64,000 bases of DNA from Strongylocentrotus droebachiensis. Its lineage: Eukaryota; Echinodermata; Echinoidea; Camarodonta; Strongylocentrotidae. Each line of letters begins with the position of its first letter. The stretch's first letter is position 1. The translations under genes and the position numbers were made by a program. Under the pieces are notes generated by a model, which saw nothing but the letters and a program-made list of their open reading frames with translations, made no database searches and was not told where the DNA came from. This document shows, in pieces, positions 1 to 11,736 of the stretch. The stretch covers positions 22,501 to 86,500 of the forward strand of contig JAVYIG010007513.1 in the NCBI GenBank assembly GCA_035222895.1, in the 5' to 3' direction.

Positions 1-83
1 AGCATGTCACACGCTGGTACGCGAAGTATATGGCTTCTTTATGTGTTTTTACAAATTAGCGAGCTGACGTAACGGAAAGTTAT

Positions 84-533
84 AAGCAGGGCTCCCAGTT
101 TAATAGCCGAGTTGGAGCCTCGAGTTGTGGCGAGCTGGCTCGATCTTATGGCAAGCCGTTTTATCCTTAAAACATATTTCTTGATATCAAAAAATAATTT
201 TACGTGGTAAAGCAATGGTAATTCTTGATATCAAGAATTGAATACGTGATATCAAGAATTCGATTTCGTGATATCAAGAAATATGTTTTAATGATAAAAC
301 TGCTTGCCATAAGATCGAGCCAGTTCGCCACAACTCGTGGCTCCAACTCGGCTAAGTGGGTAGCCTCTTGTCGATGCCCTCGCGCTGTTGGAGTCTCTAA
401 ATTCTGACGAGCGAAGCGAGTCAGAGAAACCGAGGCGCAAGCGCCTCGGTTTCTCAGACTCGCTTCGCTCGTCAGAATTTAGAGACTCAGCGCGAGGGCA
501 TCGACAAGAGGCTACTAAGTGGGAGCCCTGCTT
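84..533. mobile_element. Composite foldback element made of two long palindromes
   Basis: Outer inverted ends AAGCAGGGCTCCCA (84-97) and its complement (520-533) enclose two palindromes side by side. The first has arms at about 105-189 and 270-354, with four copies of a TGATATCAAGAA-like motif around its centre. The second, 361-515, is almost perfect with arms of about 75 bp and virtually no loop. It carries GAGCGAAGCGAG-type sequence. No transposase or clear target duplication is seen. It is best read as a non-autonomous foldback transposon; the class is unknown. Confidence 0.7.
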
Positions 534-3500
534 GTGACAACCGGCTTCCATACCAGCTTTCAGTTCGGAGTCGCGGGATCTCGAAAATGTACCCTTTTTT
601 CTTGAAAATTGGCGCTTTTTAACCGCGCAGACTGCATCCAATCTATAAAAAACACACCACTTTATACGCGTTTTCTTGGTCACGCATGCTTACAATAGGG
701 ACGTTTAGATTTGCGTGGACTGATACATGTGACGTCCATTCAAGGCAGTGCATTAAAAGGACGTCGATCGTAGCAATCCACGTTATCGTTGTGCAAATTT
801 AAAAGTCCCTAATATCTATATTGACTTGGACCCCTGGGGCATGTTTTAGCCTATATGCTTTCTAACCATTCCATATATTTGTCCCGGATTTGTCGTCACA
901 CTACAAAGTGTGTGATAGCATCTACCAACTTTGGTCATCGTCTATAGTATCCCACGTTGATTTCCCACGATTTCACTTCCTCTTAACACATTTTATTGTT
1001 GACTGATTTATACGAAATATTATAAGATTGATTGAACTGATAATATTTGCGAAGAATAAAAAAGGTTTTTGAGATTCTGCATCTTTTTTCTATTGATGTC
1101 TTGAAGAAAAGGAAAGCAAAATAAATTTGAATGATTGTTCACATTGTGACCTGGAAAAGTGCAGGTTTACGACCTCTGATATGAAATAACCGAACCGTCC
1201 TTCTTGTTCAAACTGTGAAAATATAGGAAGAGCATATATTTTTTTTTACCGTAAGGCGAACCCGTCGAAAATGACATGTACTTTAGCTCTACTAACACAC
1301 GGCCTGAGACCGACAGTGCTAGGCTCCGCTCAAGGCTTTGGCAGCTGTTATAAAGTGTCAAATTTAAGCCTGTGCCGGCAGACTACAGCAAGGTGATCTT
1401 GAATTTGACCCAAATATTATTATTCTCCAATGCCGTTCCTTTCATAATGAACAAAGAACAGATCGACGTACGTTACACCCGGACAAAACCCATCACATTT
1501 GCCCTTGACCAAGGCATTGTTTCGTCACAATGCTCCACAGAATTCCCGCCAAATGTACCAGACAGAAGTTAGACGTCCATATTGTTGTGTTAATTTCATT
1601 TATTGTTCCACGCCCTCCGGCTACGGCGGGCATTTACATGACTGGATCTACCTTACATTCTAAACTGGTATTGGCTCTCTGATCTCCATCATGACTCTTT
1701 TTCCCCTTTTTTTTTTCGACGAGTAGACCAAAGCCATTTAAATTATATCATAACATGTCATGATAGTAGGCCTACGTATATAATAATCGTACCATATTGC
1801 TGTTAGAATTCGATTTTTCTAGGCCTATTTTAAATGTCACAATTTGATTCACACAAGGATGTACTAAAAATGTGTAGTATTTTTATCATAAAAACAAGCT
1901 TGAAGAACAGACCACTTCCTGAGAAAGGGAGGGAGGATGGGGAAAAAGATAGAGATAGAAAAAGATAGAGATAGAAAGATAAAGATAGAAAGAAAGAGAG
2001 AGAGAGAGAGAGGGGGAGAGAGAGAGAGGGAGCTGAGAGATATTGACAGAGACCCTTTCAGCCACAAAGAAACTGAATATTTGATGTCAAAATTGAAATT
2101 ATTATGACGACCAATATTTACGGTTGTTGGAAAATTTCATTCTTTTCTTTTGGTTATAATCATTTAGATTTAGCAACAATTTTTGTCAGCCTCCCTCCAT
2201 TCAAATAGTCAAGGGACACTCTTGGAGACACACGTACAGACAGACAGGCATAAAAAAAAAGACGTAAATCAGAGGGACAAGTTTGCTTTCGAAGTCAAAA
2301 TAAGCTCTTCAATTGTAAAAACGACGTCGTACACATGACTATAATATAGCTATGTTATCGACTTTTGAAATTCATGTCGTTAAAAAATACAGAAATCCTC
2401 AGTTGATTCGGGGGTTTTCCCTTTAAACTTAATGATGGAAATAAAATAAGTCCAACTGAAAGCTATCGGGAAAACACACATAATCACGGTCGTATTATAC
2501 TGATCATTTTCTTGAAGACTTTGATAGGCTTCAGGCATCGCCAAGTTCCTGAAAACTACTGCCATAAAACGAAGCCATCAACTAAAATCTACTCATATAA
2601 GATCAGCAGTTCGTCGTTTATTGATACATTTGAGATACATGACAGGAAATGGGTATAATAAAGCATAAAGAACTAAAAGATCACAAATTTAATATACACC
2701 ATTATACCAATAAAAGTCGCTCGAAACACGAAGGAGCGTTGGCCGTATAGTATAAAGATTACAACCTATTGCGATATACATGTACATTTATGGTGGGGTT
2801 TCGTGAAAGAGCTGTGTAGAAACAAATGAATGTTAACTTTGAACTCTGAACATGACAGCACCATTGTATGCTTTTTGTGCACTATTCCACCTTTCCAAAG
2901 GGTGCAGGGTAAAGGGTTCACCTCTTGAGAAGTGAAAAGTTGTCGAATTGCATTTTGATCGGAACTTGACTTAATTGAGTCCTGAGATATTTAACATATT
3001 TGATTTTTTGCGATGGTTTCCATGATATGATAATTGAATATATCAATTAGTAGGCGGTTTACCAGCAAAATTTGTATCACCACGTATTAGTCAAAACATA
3101 TTCTTTCACATGATTGGTAATAAGAGCTTCCGTTTCATTTTTGAGAGGGGGGGGGGGGTTCCAAAACCGATCTCCACCTTTAAGCTATTGTTCACCAACT
3201 GCATAACCGTGTATAGTGTCTCCTTCGACAGCTGGTGTAATATCACACCTCAGTAGCCTTGGTCCGCCTATATTATTCCAAAGAAAACGGCTGAATCATC
3301 ATTGTTTTTTTTTAGAAAGATAGCGAAAAATTATCTAGTTTCTCTTCCATAAGCAATTTCTTCAAATCATACAGATTGATGATTCATATAGATTTTGAAC
3401 TAGCTGATATGAATTTTCTCTTCTTCAGGTCTAGCATTGGTCATCTTGAATTTCCTTTGACTATTGTCTACTGGAAGACATAAATTAAATGAAGGGAATT

Positions 3501-4487
3501 CGGCATTAATCAAAACTGTCGAACTTTTTTTGTGTAGAGCACATGTCTAGCCTACATGGTACAGCTTGTTACTTTTATCACAATTTGTTTTCATGTTATT
3601 GAACTCAACAAATTGCCTTGTCATGTTTTGTATTGAAGGAACAACAAAGACATGCTATAGAACCCTGGGATTTTGGGAACAATTTCAATTCGAAGTTAGA
3701 TGCCTCTGGCAAAGTTCATCTGAAGTTCCTCTTCAATTCAATTCAATTTATTATTTATGAAAGCAGAAAATCGCAAACTCATGTTTTCATGAAGTCTCTA
3801 TTCTTTGTATTTTCAAAAGATTAATCCACAACCGATTAAAGATCGAAAGGAACTGTAAAACAAAAAAGTTATGCATTTTTGAAAACCCTGTTATTCAAGA
3901 AAACTAAACATGTTTTATTTGAACTTACTATGTTAAGATGCTACGATGTTATTTCAATTGATTGTGTATGATCATTTGTTTTGTTCAAAAGCATATATTT
4001 ATCAATAAATTCATTTTACGAAAAAAAAAAATCAATTTCTTTTAACCATAAAAATACATATACATGTACAATGATTCATGGAAATATAAAAACATGCATG
4101 GTTAGGAGCCCCTAAAGAAGTTTAAATACAAACTTGTGGTTGGGGGCACTGACCATGACATATTATATCGAGAAATTAGAAAAATCAACAAAAACATCAT
4201 TAACGGGAAAATAAATATATGCAAGAAAAAGATTACACTGCTAAACTTGCAAAAACCAGGGTAATAATCGGGCAGCGCCAGGAGCGTCACAACGTGACGG
4301 ACATGTGCGCTATATGAGAAGCCACCACCACCATCATCATCATCATCAAAACAAACGGTTGTGTCAATAATATTGTGACATGAGCTCTAGCCTGGCTTCA
4401 CATGTTAGGGAATATTTTTCCGATTCATGGAAAATAATAATGTTCAGTTGACCCTGCTACCTTTCTTCTTCTAAAGGATAGGAATGA
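534..4487. other. Stretch without recognisable gene
   Basis: This stretch is AT-rich with only short ORFs that lack family resemblance or codon bias. It holds a GA-rich tract (about 1918-2045), a G run near 3148 and an A run near 4021. It lies downstream of the X325-like gene and could hide 3' exons, but none could be supported. A 66-codon plus-strand ORF at 1372-1572 was examined and matches nothing I recognise. Confidence 0.5.
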
Positions 4488-4692
4488 GGAGGCGCGATAA
4501 CTCAGTCGGTAGAGCAGTGGTCTCGTAATCCGGTGACCCGGGTTCGAAACCAAGGCGATGCGCTAGTGCCCTTTGGTAAGACATTAATCCTCATTACCAG
4601 GTCCCTCGGAGAGGACCTAAAGCCGTCGGCCGTCTGGTTGCTTACTTACAAGCATTTATGCTTTCTTAGCAGTCAGGTAAAATAACCACCAC
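4488..4692 (+). repeat. tRNA-derived SINE, family A, copy 1
   Basis: The head is tRNA-like: an A-box-like region around 4499-4512 and a B-box GGTTCGAAACC near 4541. A non-tRNA body follows that is shared with the copies at 14.5, 30.1 and 34.1 kb (GTGCCCTTTGGTAAG, CTCGGAGAGGACCTAAAG, and a GCTTTCTTAGCAGTCAGGTA tail). It resembles short tRNA-like interspersed repeats known from sea urchins. It is not a functional tRNA because it continues into the shared body. Confidence 0.8.
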
Positions 4693-5767
4693 CAAAACGT
4701 TGAGAGACAGAGGAAAAGCGGTATCCTTGTATTCCAGGATCGCACGAATATCCTCCATCTTTGATCATCTTGTAAACGTTGCAAACGGTAGACAAATTTA
4801 TGTACATGTCTATATTAAATATCTTTGCAATTCGTGTGTGATCCTGAATTCAGTTGTCACTCGTATCAATGTTGTATGTATTATGTAGAGAATCAGAATT
4901 GCAGAGTCATACAATCATGTTGATGGAAAATTAAAATTAAAATTAAAATAGCAGAATAGCAAGGTCCTGAAGTTGGATGTCTTTTGTCATTCTTGTTATC
5001 CTTGAAGAGGATTGAACGTCCTATATACTTTTTCGATTAATTGAAATGAAAATAAATCCAATTAAAATCCAGTGATCATGATTATTTTCGCTTTGACAAG
5101 ATAATTCGCACCGACTGGAAGACTTTGCCTTCCAAAAAATAAGGAACTATTTTGCGATTTTCATGGGTGAATGATGTTTAAATTCTTATTTTGATGAATC
5201 CTCACGTGTGACGGCAGGGGGTATAACAATGAATGTTAAGCCATCAGTGATTTCTAAATTCCACTTGTTTAGGATTCTGTATTCAGAAACAGGTACACAT
5301 AAACATCTCAAATAATTTACGGCATTGAAATTTATCAATGTTTACAATGTGGGGAATCCCGCAGAGATGAATATTTCTCCACAAGAAGATAAATAACTCA
5401 AGAGGGGCTTCAGAACGTTTGAGTAAACAAATTAGGGTCTATTATGTGATAAACCTTTGAATGGGAGTCTTTTGGAGAGCTGCTATTATACTTGAAGAAA
5501 AATGAATATTCTTGACGTTTCCTATTGATATATTTTTTTGTTTGTTTAGTCAAGTTCCTAAAATACAATATGTTTGGCAAAGGAATTGAAAAGCTTTAAA
5601 ACTTAACCCCGAAGTATACAGTGGTAATTGATATCATTTAGGTTAAAATGTAAAAACCATGATAACGAAGCGAAAAGAAAACCTGTTACAAAATGATAGC
5701 ACAGCCGACTATATATATATATACAACAGAGGGGAGAGTGGCAAATGTAGATTAACCTGTTGCAAAG

Positions 5768-5868
5768 GATATAATTATGTACCACAGCTGGACTTGAACC
5801 GCGAAACATGGGATTCACAGCCCAACGACGTACCACTGGACCACGACACCTCTTCCCCTACGAGTCCA
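5768..5868 (-). repeat. tRNA-derived SINE, family B fragment
   Basis: Read on the minus strand it gives a GGTGTCGTGGTCCAGTGG-type head and a B-box-like GCGGTTCAAGTCC. The copies at 32.9 kb (minus) and 33.9 kb (plus) share this head and the following TTGCCAAAGG-type body. Head only, diverged. Confidence 0.6.
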
Positions 5869-6089
5869 GTTAGCAATAGCCTTTAACAGCAAGATACTCA
5901 CATCTCTACACGCGGCGGCAAAGTTTAGTCTGACGTTATATGCACATAATGTGTAACAAAATGATGTTATCACGATATAATAATAATTATAGTGCTTTTA
6001 GCACCTAGCACTTACTTTATCAGAAGTCTCTAATGGCTCTACAATAATGCAGCATAATAACCCTGTGTCATCAAGGAATAAATTCTTAC

Positions 6090-6182
6090 CAGGTCCCAAT
6101 TTACCTCACCTGGGTGAAGTGTGGCAAATCTAGATCAATGTCTTGCCAAAGGAAATTAGTGCAGCAACGGGACCCGAACCGT
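6090..6182 (-). repeat. SINE family B body fragment
   Basis: It shares the CACCTGGGT...GTGTGGCAAAT...GATCAATGTCTTGCC body with the better-preserved copy at 32885-33034. It ends in a tRNA-like GGGACCCGAACCG segment. The head is truncated. Confidence 0.55.
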
Positions 6183-7341
6183 TAATATTCATTTTCTTTA
6201 GTCTCTGTATTTTCCCTTCAAGTTTTAGGAAGTAGTCGCAGATTTCAGAAACCATTAACAGCTCCGGGGGGGGGGGGGGGGCATTTATTTAAAAGATGGG
6301 GACAGTCACACTAAGCCACATAGATATCGATACTATCACGGCCTTTAATTAATTTTGGCGTGTCCTAATTACCAAACTGAAGACCTCGACAAATAAAGGA
6401 GATTTCCTCCGTAAATATTGTAAAGTAATAAAGTTATGTAAACAATAATTTGTGAATAAAATAATAGCTGTCCACTAGCATTTTATAGCGTTTGCTTTAT
6501 GTCCAAAGTCTAAATATTTTGAAATCCATTGACTGCATTGAAAATAGATATTATATGTGTATCTTTTTTGTATGTTGATGTAGTTTTAGTATTGTATGAT
6601 ATACTGTATAGTATACCAGTACAATAAGTAAATTATTGATGCAAAATCTTAATAATATAACATTGTATCGGTATTTTTACTTTTATATTGTTTAATATGT
6701 TGTGTTTTTATCTTTTTCCAGTAACACAGTATCCGAACTACGAACTGGACACACTGTCAAAAGAATACTGATTGAATAAAAGAATACAAATGCAGGGAAA
6801 AGGCCGCCATTAATTTCTCCAAAGTAACGAACACCGTACGGAGATATGACACCCTGGTACCGCCTATATCCTACAAAATAGTCCATATTTAACGAAATTA
6901 TTACGCTTAATGTATAACTATAATATGAATCGAGAGACAGAACTCCTACTTTCTAAAATGACACAGCCGTTCTGAAATTCTTGCTATTATACACGAGGTT
7001 GAAATGGCGCAATATTACTCCACTAATCAAATAATACAGTGCATTTTCTGTACTTGGATGCATCTGTAACAAGCATATAAAGAGCGCAAGATGCAGGTAG
7101 AGAAAGAAAGTTTTCTCTTTTAGAAATGCCGAGAACTTCCCAATAACTATATGATTTAAAGAGTTCCATAACAATTAATGTATGCACAATTCTACCCGAG
7201 AAAATCTCTACAAAATATGAAAAGACTAAAGCTATGAATAGTGAGAGTGAAAAGGGCATACTTTGTTTAATGAAATGAGCTAACATTGAACAAGGGATGA
7301 CAATTAATTTCTCAGCGAGTTGTTTGACTACTCGCCGTCTG

Positions 7342-7355
7342 GTTGTCATAGCAAC
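7342..7355. promoter_or_regulatory. RFX X-box-like palindrome
   Basis: GTTGTCATAGCAAC fits the RFX-factor X-box pattern (GTTGYC-AT-RGCAAC half-sites). No gene start could be placed next to it, so it is a sequence match only and may be chance. Confidence 0.25.
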
Positions 7356-8264
7356 CGGCTATGCGACCATGGACGAGTCTGCATGCACAGACTTTAATTT
7401 GACAATCAGCACAATTCCATAAAGACTTAAGCAGAGCTTAGCTCTACTAGTCTGAGGAGCAGCTAAATAGCATAGCCTATTTGGAGTGCACGCACGGTAC
7501 CAGACCGCGAAGTCAGCATAGTCTATAAGTTCAGACACTCTGCTACGAACTACGACCTACAAGTGTCTGTACATGCAGACTAACCATGGACATGTATGGC
7601 ATAGCGCATACAGAGTATAACGGCAGCAAGAAAGCCATCGCTCTATAGCAGCATGGAAATATTTTTATCCTGTGCACAATGAGAAAATTTTAATAATTGG
7701 ATCAGGGAGATGTTAAACTCACATCTACCTGATTGGATCGAATATATTTGAGAGTCCATGCACTTTGGATAATGAGATATTTTCTCTTTTGTTTACGAAT
7801 TGGAGTCAAAAGGACAGTGGAGTTTAATAAATGAAATGGAGTAAGAGGGAGCGATTAATGCTATTAAAAAGATTGCGCAAAAGAAATGGGGAGAAAAAGA
7901 TATATATAAAGTTGGAGGGAGAGAGAGAGAGAAGGAGACAGAGAGAGAGAGAGAGAGATGACGCGACGTCACAGAATACAATTATTTATATTAACTGGCG
8001 AAACACTATAATGTTTGCTCAAAAGCATTTAATTGGCCACCTTGACAACAGTTATATTCAATGGCGTGTAGGCTACAATTTATTGTATTGGCTTTATACG
8101 GGTGACAAATTGAGGTGTTCTGGATGAATAGCATATACCATTGAATAATTTGATTTATATACATGCATTATCAATCGTCGAGTTGACTAATTGCCACGCA
8201 TGATGGAACTACAGAATTAGCCTGGCTGACAAAGTATGGGAATACAGGCAGGCGTGTATGGAGA

Positions 8265-8384
8265 GAGAAGCATATAATGATAAGAATAATGATAATAATA
8301 GTAGTAATAATGATGATGATACTACTACTGCTACTACTACTGCAACATGTATTACTATTACAGTTACTATTACTTTTACTACTC

Positions 8385-8424
<40 letters not shown>

Positions 8425-8536
8425 CACTTCTACCACTGCTACTACTACTACGTACTATTACTACTACTAATATTGCTTCTACTACTACTACTACTACTAC
8501 CACATATATTACAACTACTACTACTACTTCTACTAG

Positions 8537-8577
<41 letters not shown>

Positions 8578-8580
8578 GTT
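8265..8580. repeat. TAC/ACT trinucleotide microsatellite
   Basis: Interrupted (ACT)n/(TAC)n with a GAT-rich left edge. All six frames are open through parts of it, giving artefactual Tyr-, Leu-, Thr- or Val-rich ORFs. Confidence 0.9.
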
Positions 8581-8739
8581 ATAATGAAATTAATAGTAAT
8601 AAGCGTTTTACAGATCAAATACACCCGTCATCGGATTCAGGCTTGCCTGTACACAATGCATGCATATTCTTCACTCCGTGAGGAGGTTTCCAGCTAGGTG
8701 CCACTTTCCAGACGCTCACAATGTTAGGCAAATTACAAT

Positions 8740-8880
8740 GACCACTGATGATTTTAACCTCCGGCCTAGCTGGTATCCATTTACGTCTGGGTGGAGGGAA
8801 TCAAGGTAGATAACACGCCTTGCTTAAGGACTTGGGTGCTGTGTCGGGGATCGAACCCACGACCTTCGAATGTCCTGTCG
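8740..8880 (-). repeat. SINE-like repeat with tRNA-like end
   Basis: Contains CCTAGCTGGTATCCATTTA, GGTGGAGGGAATCAAGGTAG and TCGGGGATCGAACCCACGAC. This is the layout of a tRNA-related retroposon inserted on the minus strand. Assigned by structure only; there is no second copy in the window. Confidence 0.45.
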
Positions 8881-10374
8881 ACTTTAAATGTAATAGGTCC
8901 AATAATGATCATTGTATTCTGTTAACACTGTGGAGTATTTGTTTAACAAAAAATCTTTTACTGGGGTTAGAATTTACATTTCGTGAGAGATTTGTTTTAA
9001 TTTTTGAAATATAAATGTTGGAAAAGTCAACTTGTACGGGTAGTGACAATAGAATCCAATTCATTTGAAATGACTCCTCTTCTTTTGAGGATATCTATAT
9101 GAATACCCGTACCGCGTTATGGAATGAAGTATTGATGGTAATTAAATTAATTCTCCAGTAAATCAAGCGTTTGCACGCATATTAGTTGGCAGGCACCACA
9201 CCCTTGACAGTCGCAATACACAACATAGGGTCTGAGCTTCAAAGACTATGTAGATACAACATTACATAGGCATTGCACTGTAACTGCTCCTTAGCCAGAC
9301 AATGACATATTGAAGGCTCAGTTCAAGACTTTATGGAATTGTGCTTCAGCTTCAAATTAGAGTATGTGTTTGTAGACTATTTGTGTGTACGATGACGCGC
9401 CGAAAGACCTCGCTAGTCGCCTATACACAGCCCTACGTCAACAAAAGCCCCCCCCCCCCCCCCATTCTCCTAATGGAAATTGGTAGCGTACCTGGTACAG
9501 ATCAACACGGAACAATGATTGGGAATATTGGATATCGATAACTACATGATTCAGCAAATTGGGTAGAAATATGGATGAAACAACGTCAGACAAACCTCAT
9601 TAGGTATGCATGGTTGGTTAGAAAAACGATCGTCACCTCCCAAACAGGCGGTTAGAAAATTCTATCAAAATAAACATCATCCATTTAGTATCATCAGCAA
9701 ACCGTTTGACAATGTACGGCAAAGCCATCAATCTTTTGCTCTATACTTTCACATGCATTTTATATAAGCTTTCAGTATCTAAGATATCCATACAAAATAT
9801 TTCTTAGTTAAACCATATATTACATATTCTTTATGAAAAGATTAATAGCTACAATCTGTATGAGTGAGGTTGCCATTATTTTAATTGTTTATCCATTTGA
9901 AAAATCGTACTTAGGTCTCTAGAGTAAACCTTGAACAAGATATCATACGATTTTGCTACAGGTCCATTAATTACTGTATTACAACTACACAAATCTGTTT
10001 CATATAAAAACTCTATGCGTACCTTGATTATAATATGTACAAGGTGATCATTCCCTGTATGATGAAGCCGTATATTTAGAACTCATTTGATTCTCTGTCA
10101 TGTTTTTTTCTTCACGCAGGCGTGCAGAAGCTCTAATGAAAATGCTTTCCATTTAATAGCGTTTACAGATTCAATATGGCGCCCTTACTGCCATTGATGT
10201 AGCTTTTTTCCGCGAACCAGCTTCCATTATCATCGAGTCATTCGAGTGAGTTAATTCACACGGATTGCGTTTAATATCATCGTAAAGAATGACATCTCCT
10301 AGTACCGATTGATGAAATGTGGATGATGGAAAGAGACAGAGAAAATGGAGATAGAGAGAGGGACAGAGGGAGAA

Positions 10375-10375
10375 G

Positions 10376-10425
<50 letters not shown>
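10375..10425. repeat. GA dinucleotide microsatellite
   Basis: A near-pure (GA)n tract within a wider GA-rich zone (10320-10460). Confidence 0.9.
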
Positions 10426-10439
10426 GGGGGCATAAAGAG

Positions 10440-10910
10440 AGCAAGATAGAGAGAAAAAATATGGTGCATATTAGCTTGCGGTTGCACCATGTGAGAGAGA
10501 GGGAGGATTGGGGACTCCTGAAAAGGACTCTCGGAAATCTTTCTTGAATGTGTGTAGTCCTGTTGTTGTTGCTGTTTTAGTCTTAGAGGCGTGTGTCATT
10601 CAATTATGAATATTTACGCCGGAAAAGGACTGTTGGTGTAGTCTTGAAAAAGACTGTTGGTTACGGGTGGTAGGAGTGGCTCGACGTTTCGAACAGGTTG
10701 ACTATCCTCCTCTCCAACCGGCGCTATAGTTCTCCTTAGATCTATAAGCTAAGAAAGATAACCAACAGTCTTTTTCAAGACTACACCAACAGTCCTTTCA
10801 GGACTACACACCCTTAAGAAAGATTTCCGAGAGTCCTTTTCAGGACTCCTCAATCCTCCATCTCTCTCACATGGTGCAACCGCAAGCCTACTGTATATCT
10901 ACATCACCAT
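10440..10910. mobile_element. Inverted-repeat element, copy 1
   Basis: The left arm (about 10478-10545, GGTTGCACCATGTGAGAGAG ...) reappears inverted at about 10802-10885. Between them are further paired segments built on GGACT...AGTCC. Directly to the right is CTACTGTATATCTACATCAC, which also borders the related element at 18.1-18.4 kb. Both copies contain a CGACGTTTCGAA...GGTTGACTA segment. This is a non-coding foldback-type repeat. Confidence 0.6.
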
Positions 10911-10978
10911 GCAAGCCGATACTTTATTAAGCAACATATATGTATAATGTTACGAAAACTAAATTTGCTATGATATCT

Positions 10979-11136
10979 GGGCCCCGTTGGACAAAACTTA
11001 CCATTGATGGTAACTTTGCCATCAATGGTAACTACCATGGAAACCTTGATTTTGATTGGCTGTTGAGCCATGTTACCATGGTAGTTGCCATTGATGGCAA
11101 AGTTACCATCAATGGTAAGTATTATGAAACGGGCCC
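10979..11136. mobile_element. Short palindromic MITE
   Basis: Arms of about 60 bp (10979-11040 and 11076-11136) are near-perfect inverted copies, ending in GGGCCCCGTT and AACGGGCCC. The internal motif is TTACCATTGATGGTAACTTT. A partial copy of the same motif lies at 38956-38992. No coding capacity; the plus-strand ORF across it is an artefact. Confidence 0.75.
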
Positions 11137-11419
11137 TTTAATCCGTTGTAACGTTGTATGTAAAATGTTAGCAAATGACAACAAAAAAATGAATTTCGAA
11201 AATACGACAGCGCAGGATCACAGGCCCGTGCTGATTAGATGTATCCAGAGGCGTGTCTACGAGGCGTGAATCATTGTCAATATTTGCATTTCATATTTCT
11301 AACCCATGACCATGTCTGCGTATTAATGGCACTATAATTAAACTGTAATCGCCCATAAAGCTGGTATTTGTTTTTACCTCTTAACCCTGAAGTGATCACG
11401 ATAACGTTTATATCCTCTC

Positions 11420-11473
11420 AGAACTTTATTGATCAAACTGTTTGACTCTTTAGATTGATCAATAAAGTTCGGA
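11420..11473. repeat. Short perfect palindrome
   Basis: AACTTTATTGATCAA (11422-11436) is repeated inverted at 11457-11471, with a short spacer and weaker pairing outside. Probably the core of a small MITE. Confidence 0.5.
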
Positions 11474-11736
11474 GAAGATATGAAAGATACGAAGATATGA
11501 AGATATAAATATTGTAAAGTTGTTTACATTACTTGTATTAAAGAGAACTGTTGCTGAGCTAGCGCCATGAACGTCCCTGGACGGTGTGTGCGCTCTATAA
11601 GTTTACACTATTATTATTATCATTATTAAATATCAAGAATAAACCATATTGTCACAATAATTTCATGAAAATAAGAAAGAAAAAATCATTCCAATTGTTA
11701 TGGGCAAACATGTAAATATTAATATAATGGTCTTAC

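Larger units (their letters stand above)
4693..10300. other. Gene-poor stretch with SINE fragments and microsatellites
   Basis: No exon could be supported. Contents include two minus-strand SINE-B fragments (5768-5868 and 6090-6182), a G run near 6266, GA repeats near 7918-7960, a TAC/ACT microsatellite (8290-8578) and a repeat with a tRNA-like GATCGAACCCACGACC end (8740-8880). A C run lies near 9449. Short ORFs here lie in repeats or look random. Confidence 0.45.

Noticed and set aside
4488..4570. Possible tRNA gene (A and B boxes present), and similar heads at 14482, 30293 and 34065
   Set aside because: Each continues into the same non-tRNA body and tail, so they are SINE heads. No foldable acceptor stem ends where a tRNA would.
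7023..7349. 108-codon minus-strand ORF
   Set aside because: Hydrophobic but without family resemblance or splice context; a second frame overlaps it equally well.
8171..8697. Overlapping Thr-, Tyr-, Leu- and Val-rich ORFs
   Set aside because: Trinucleotide microsatellite read in six frames.
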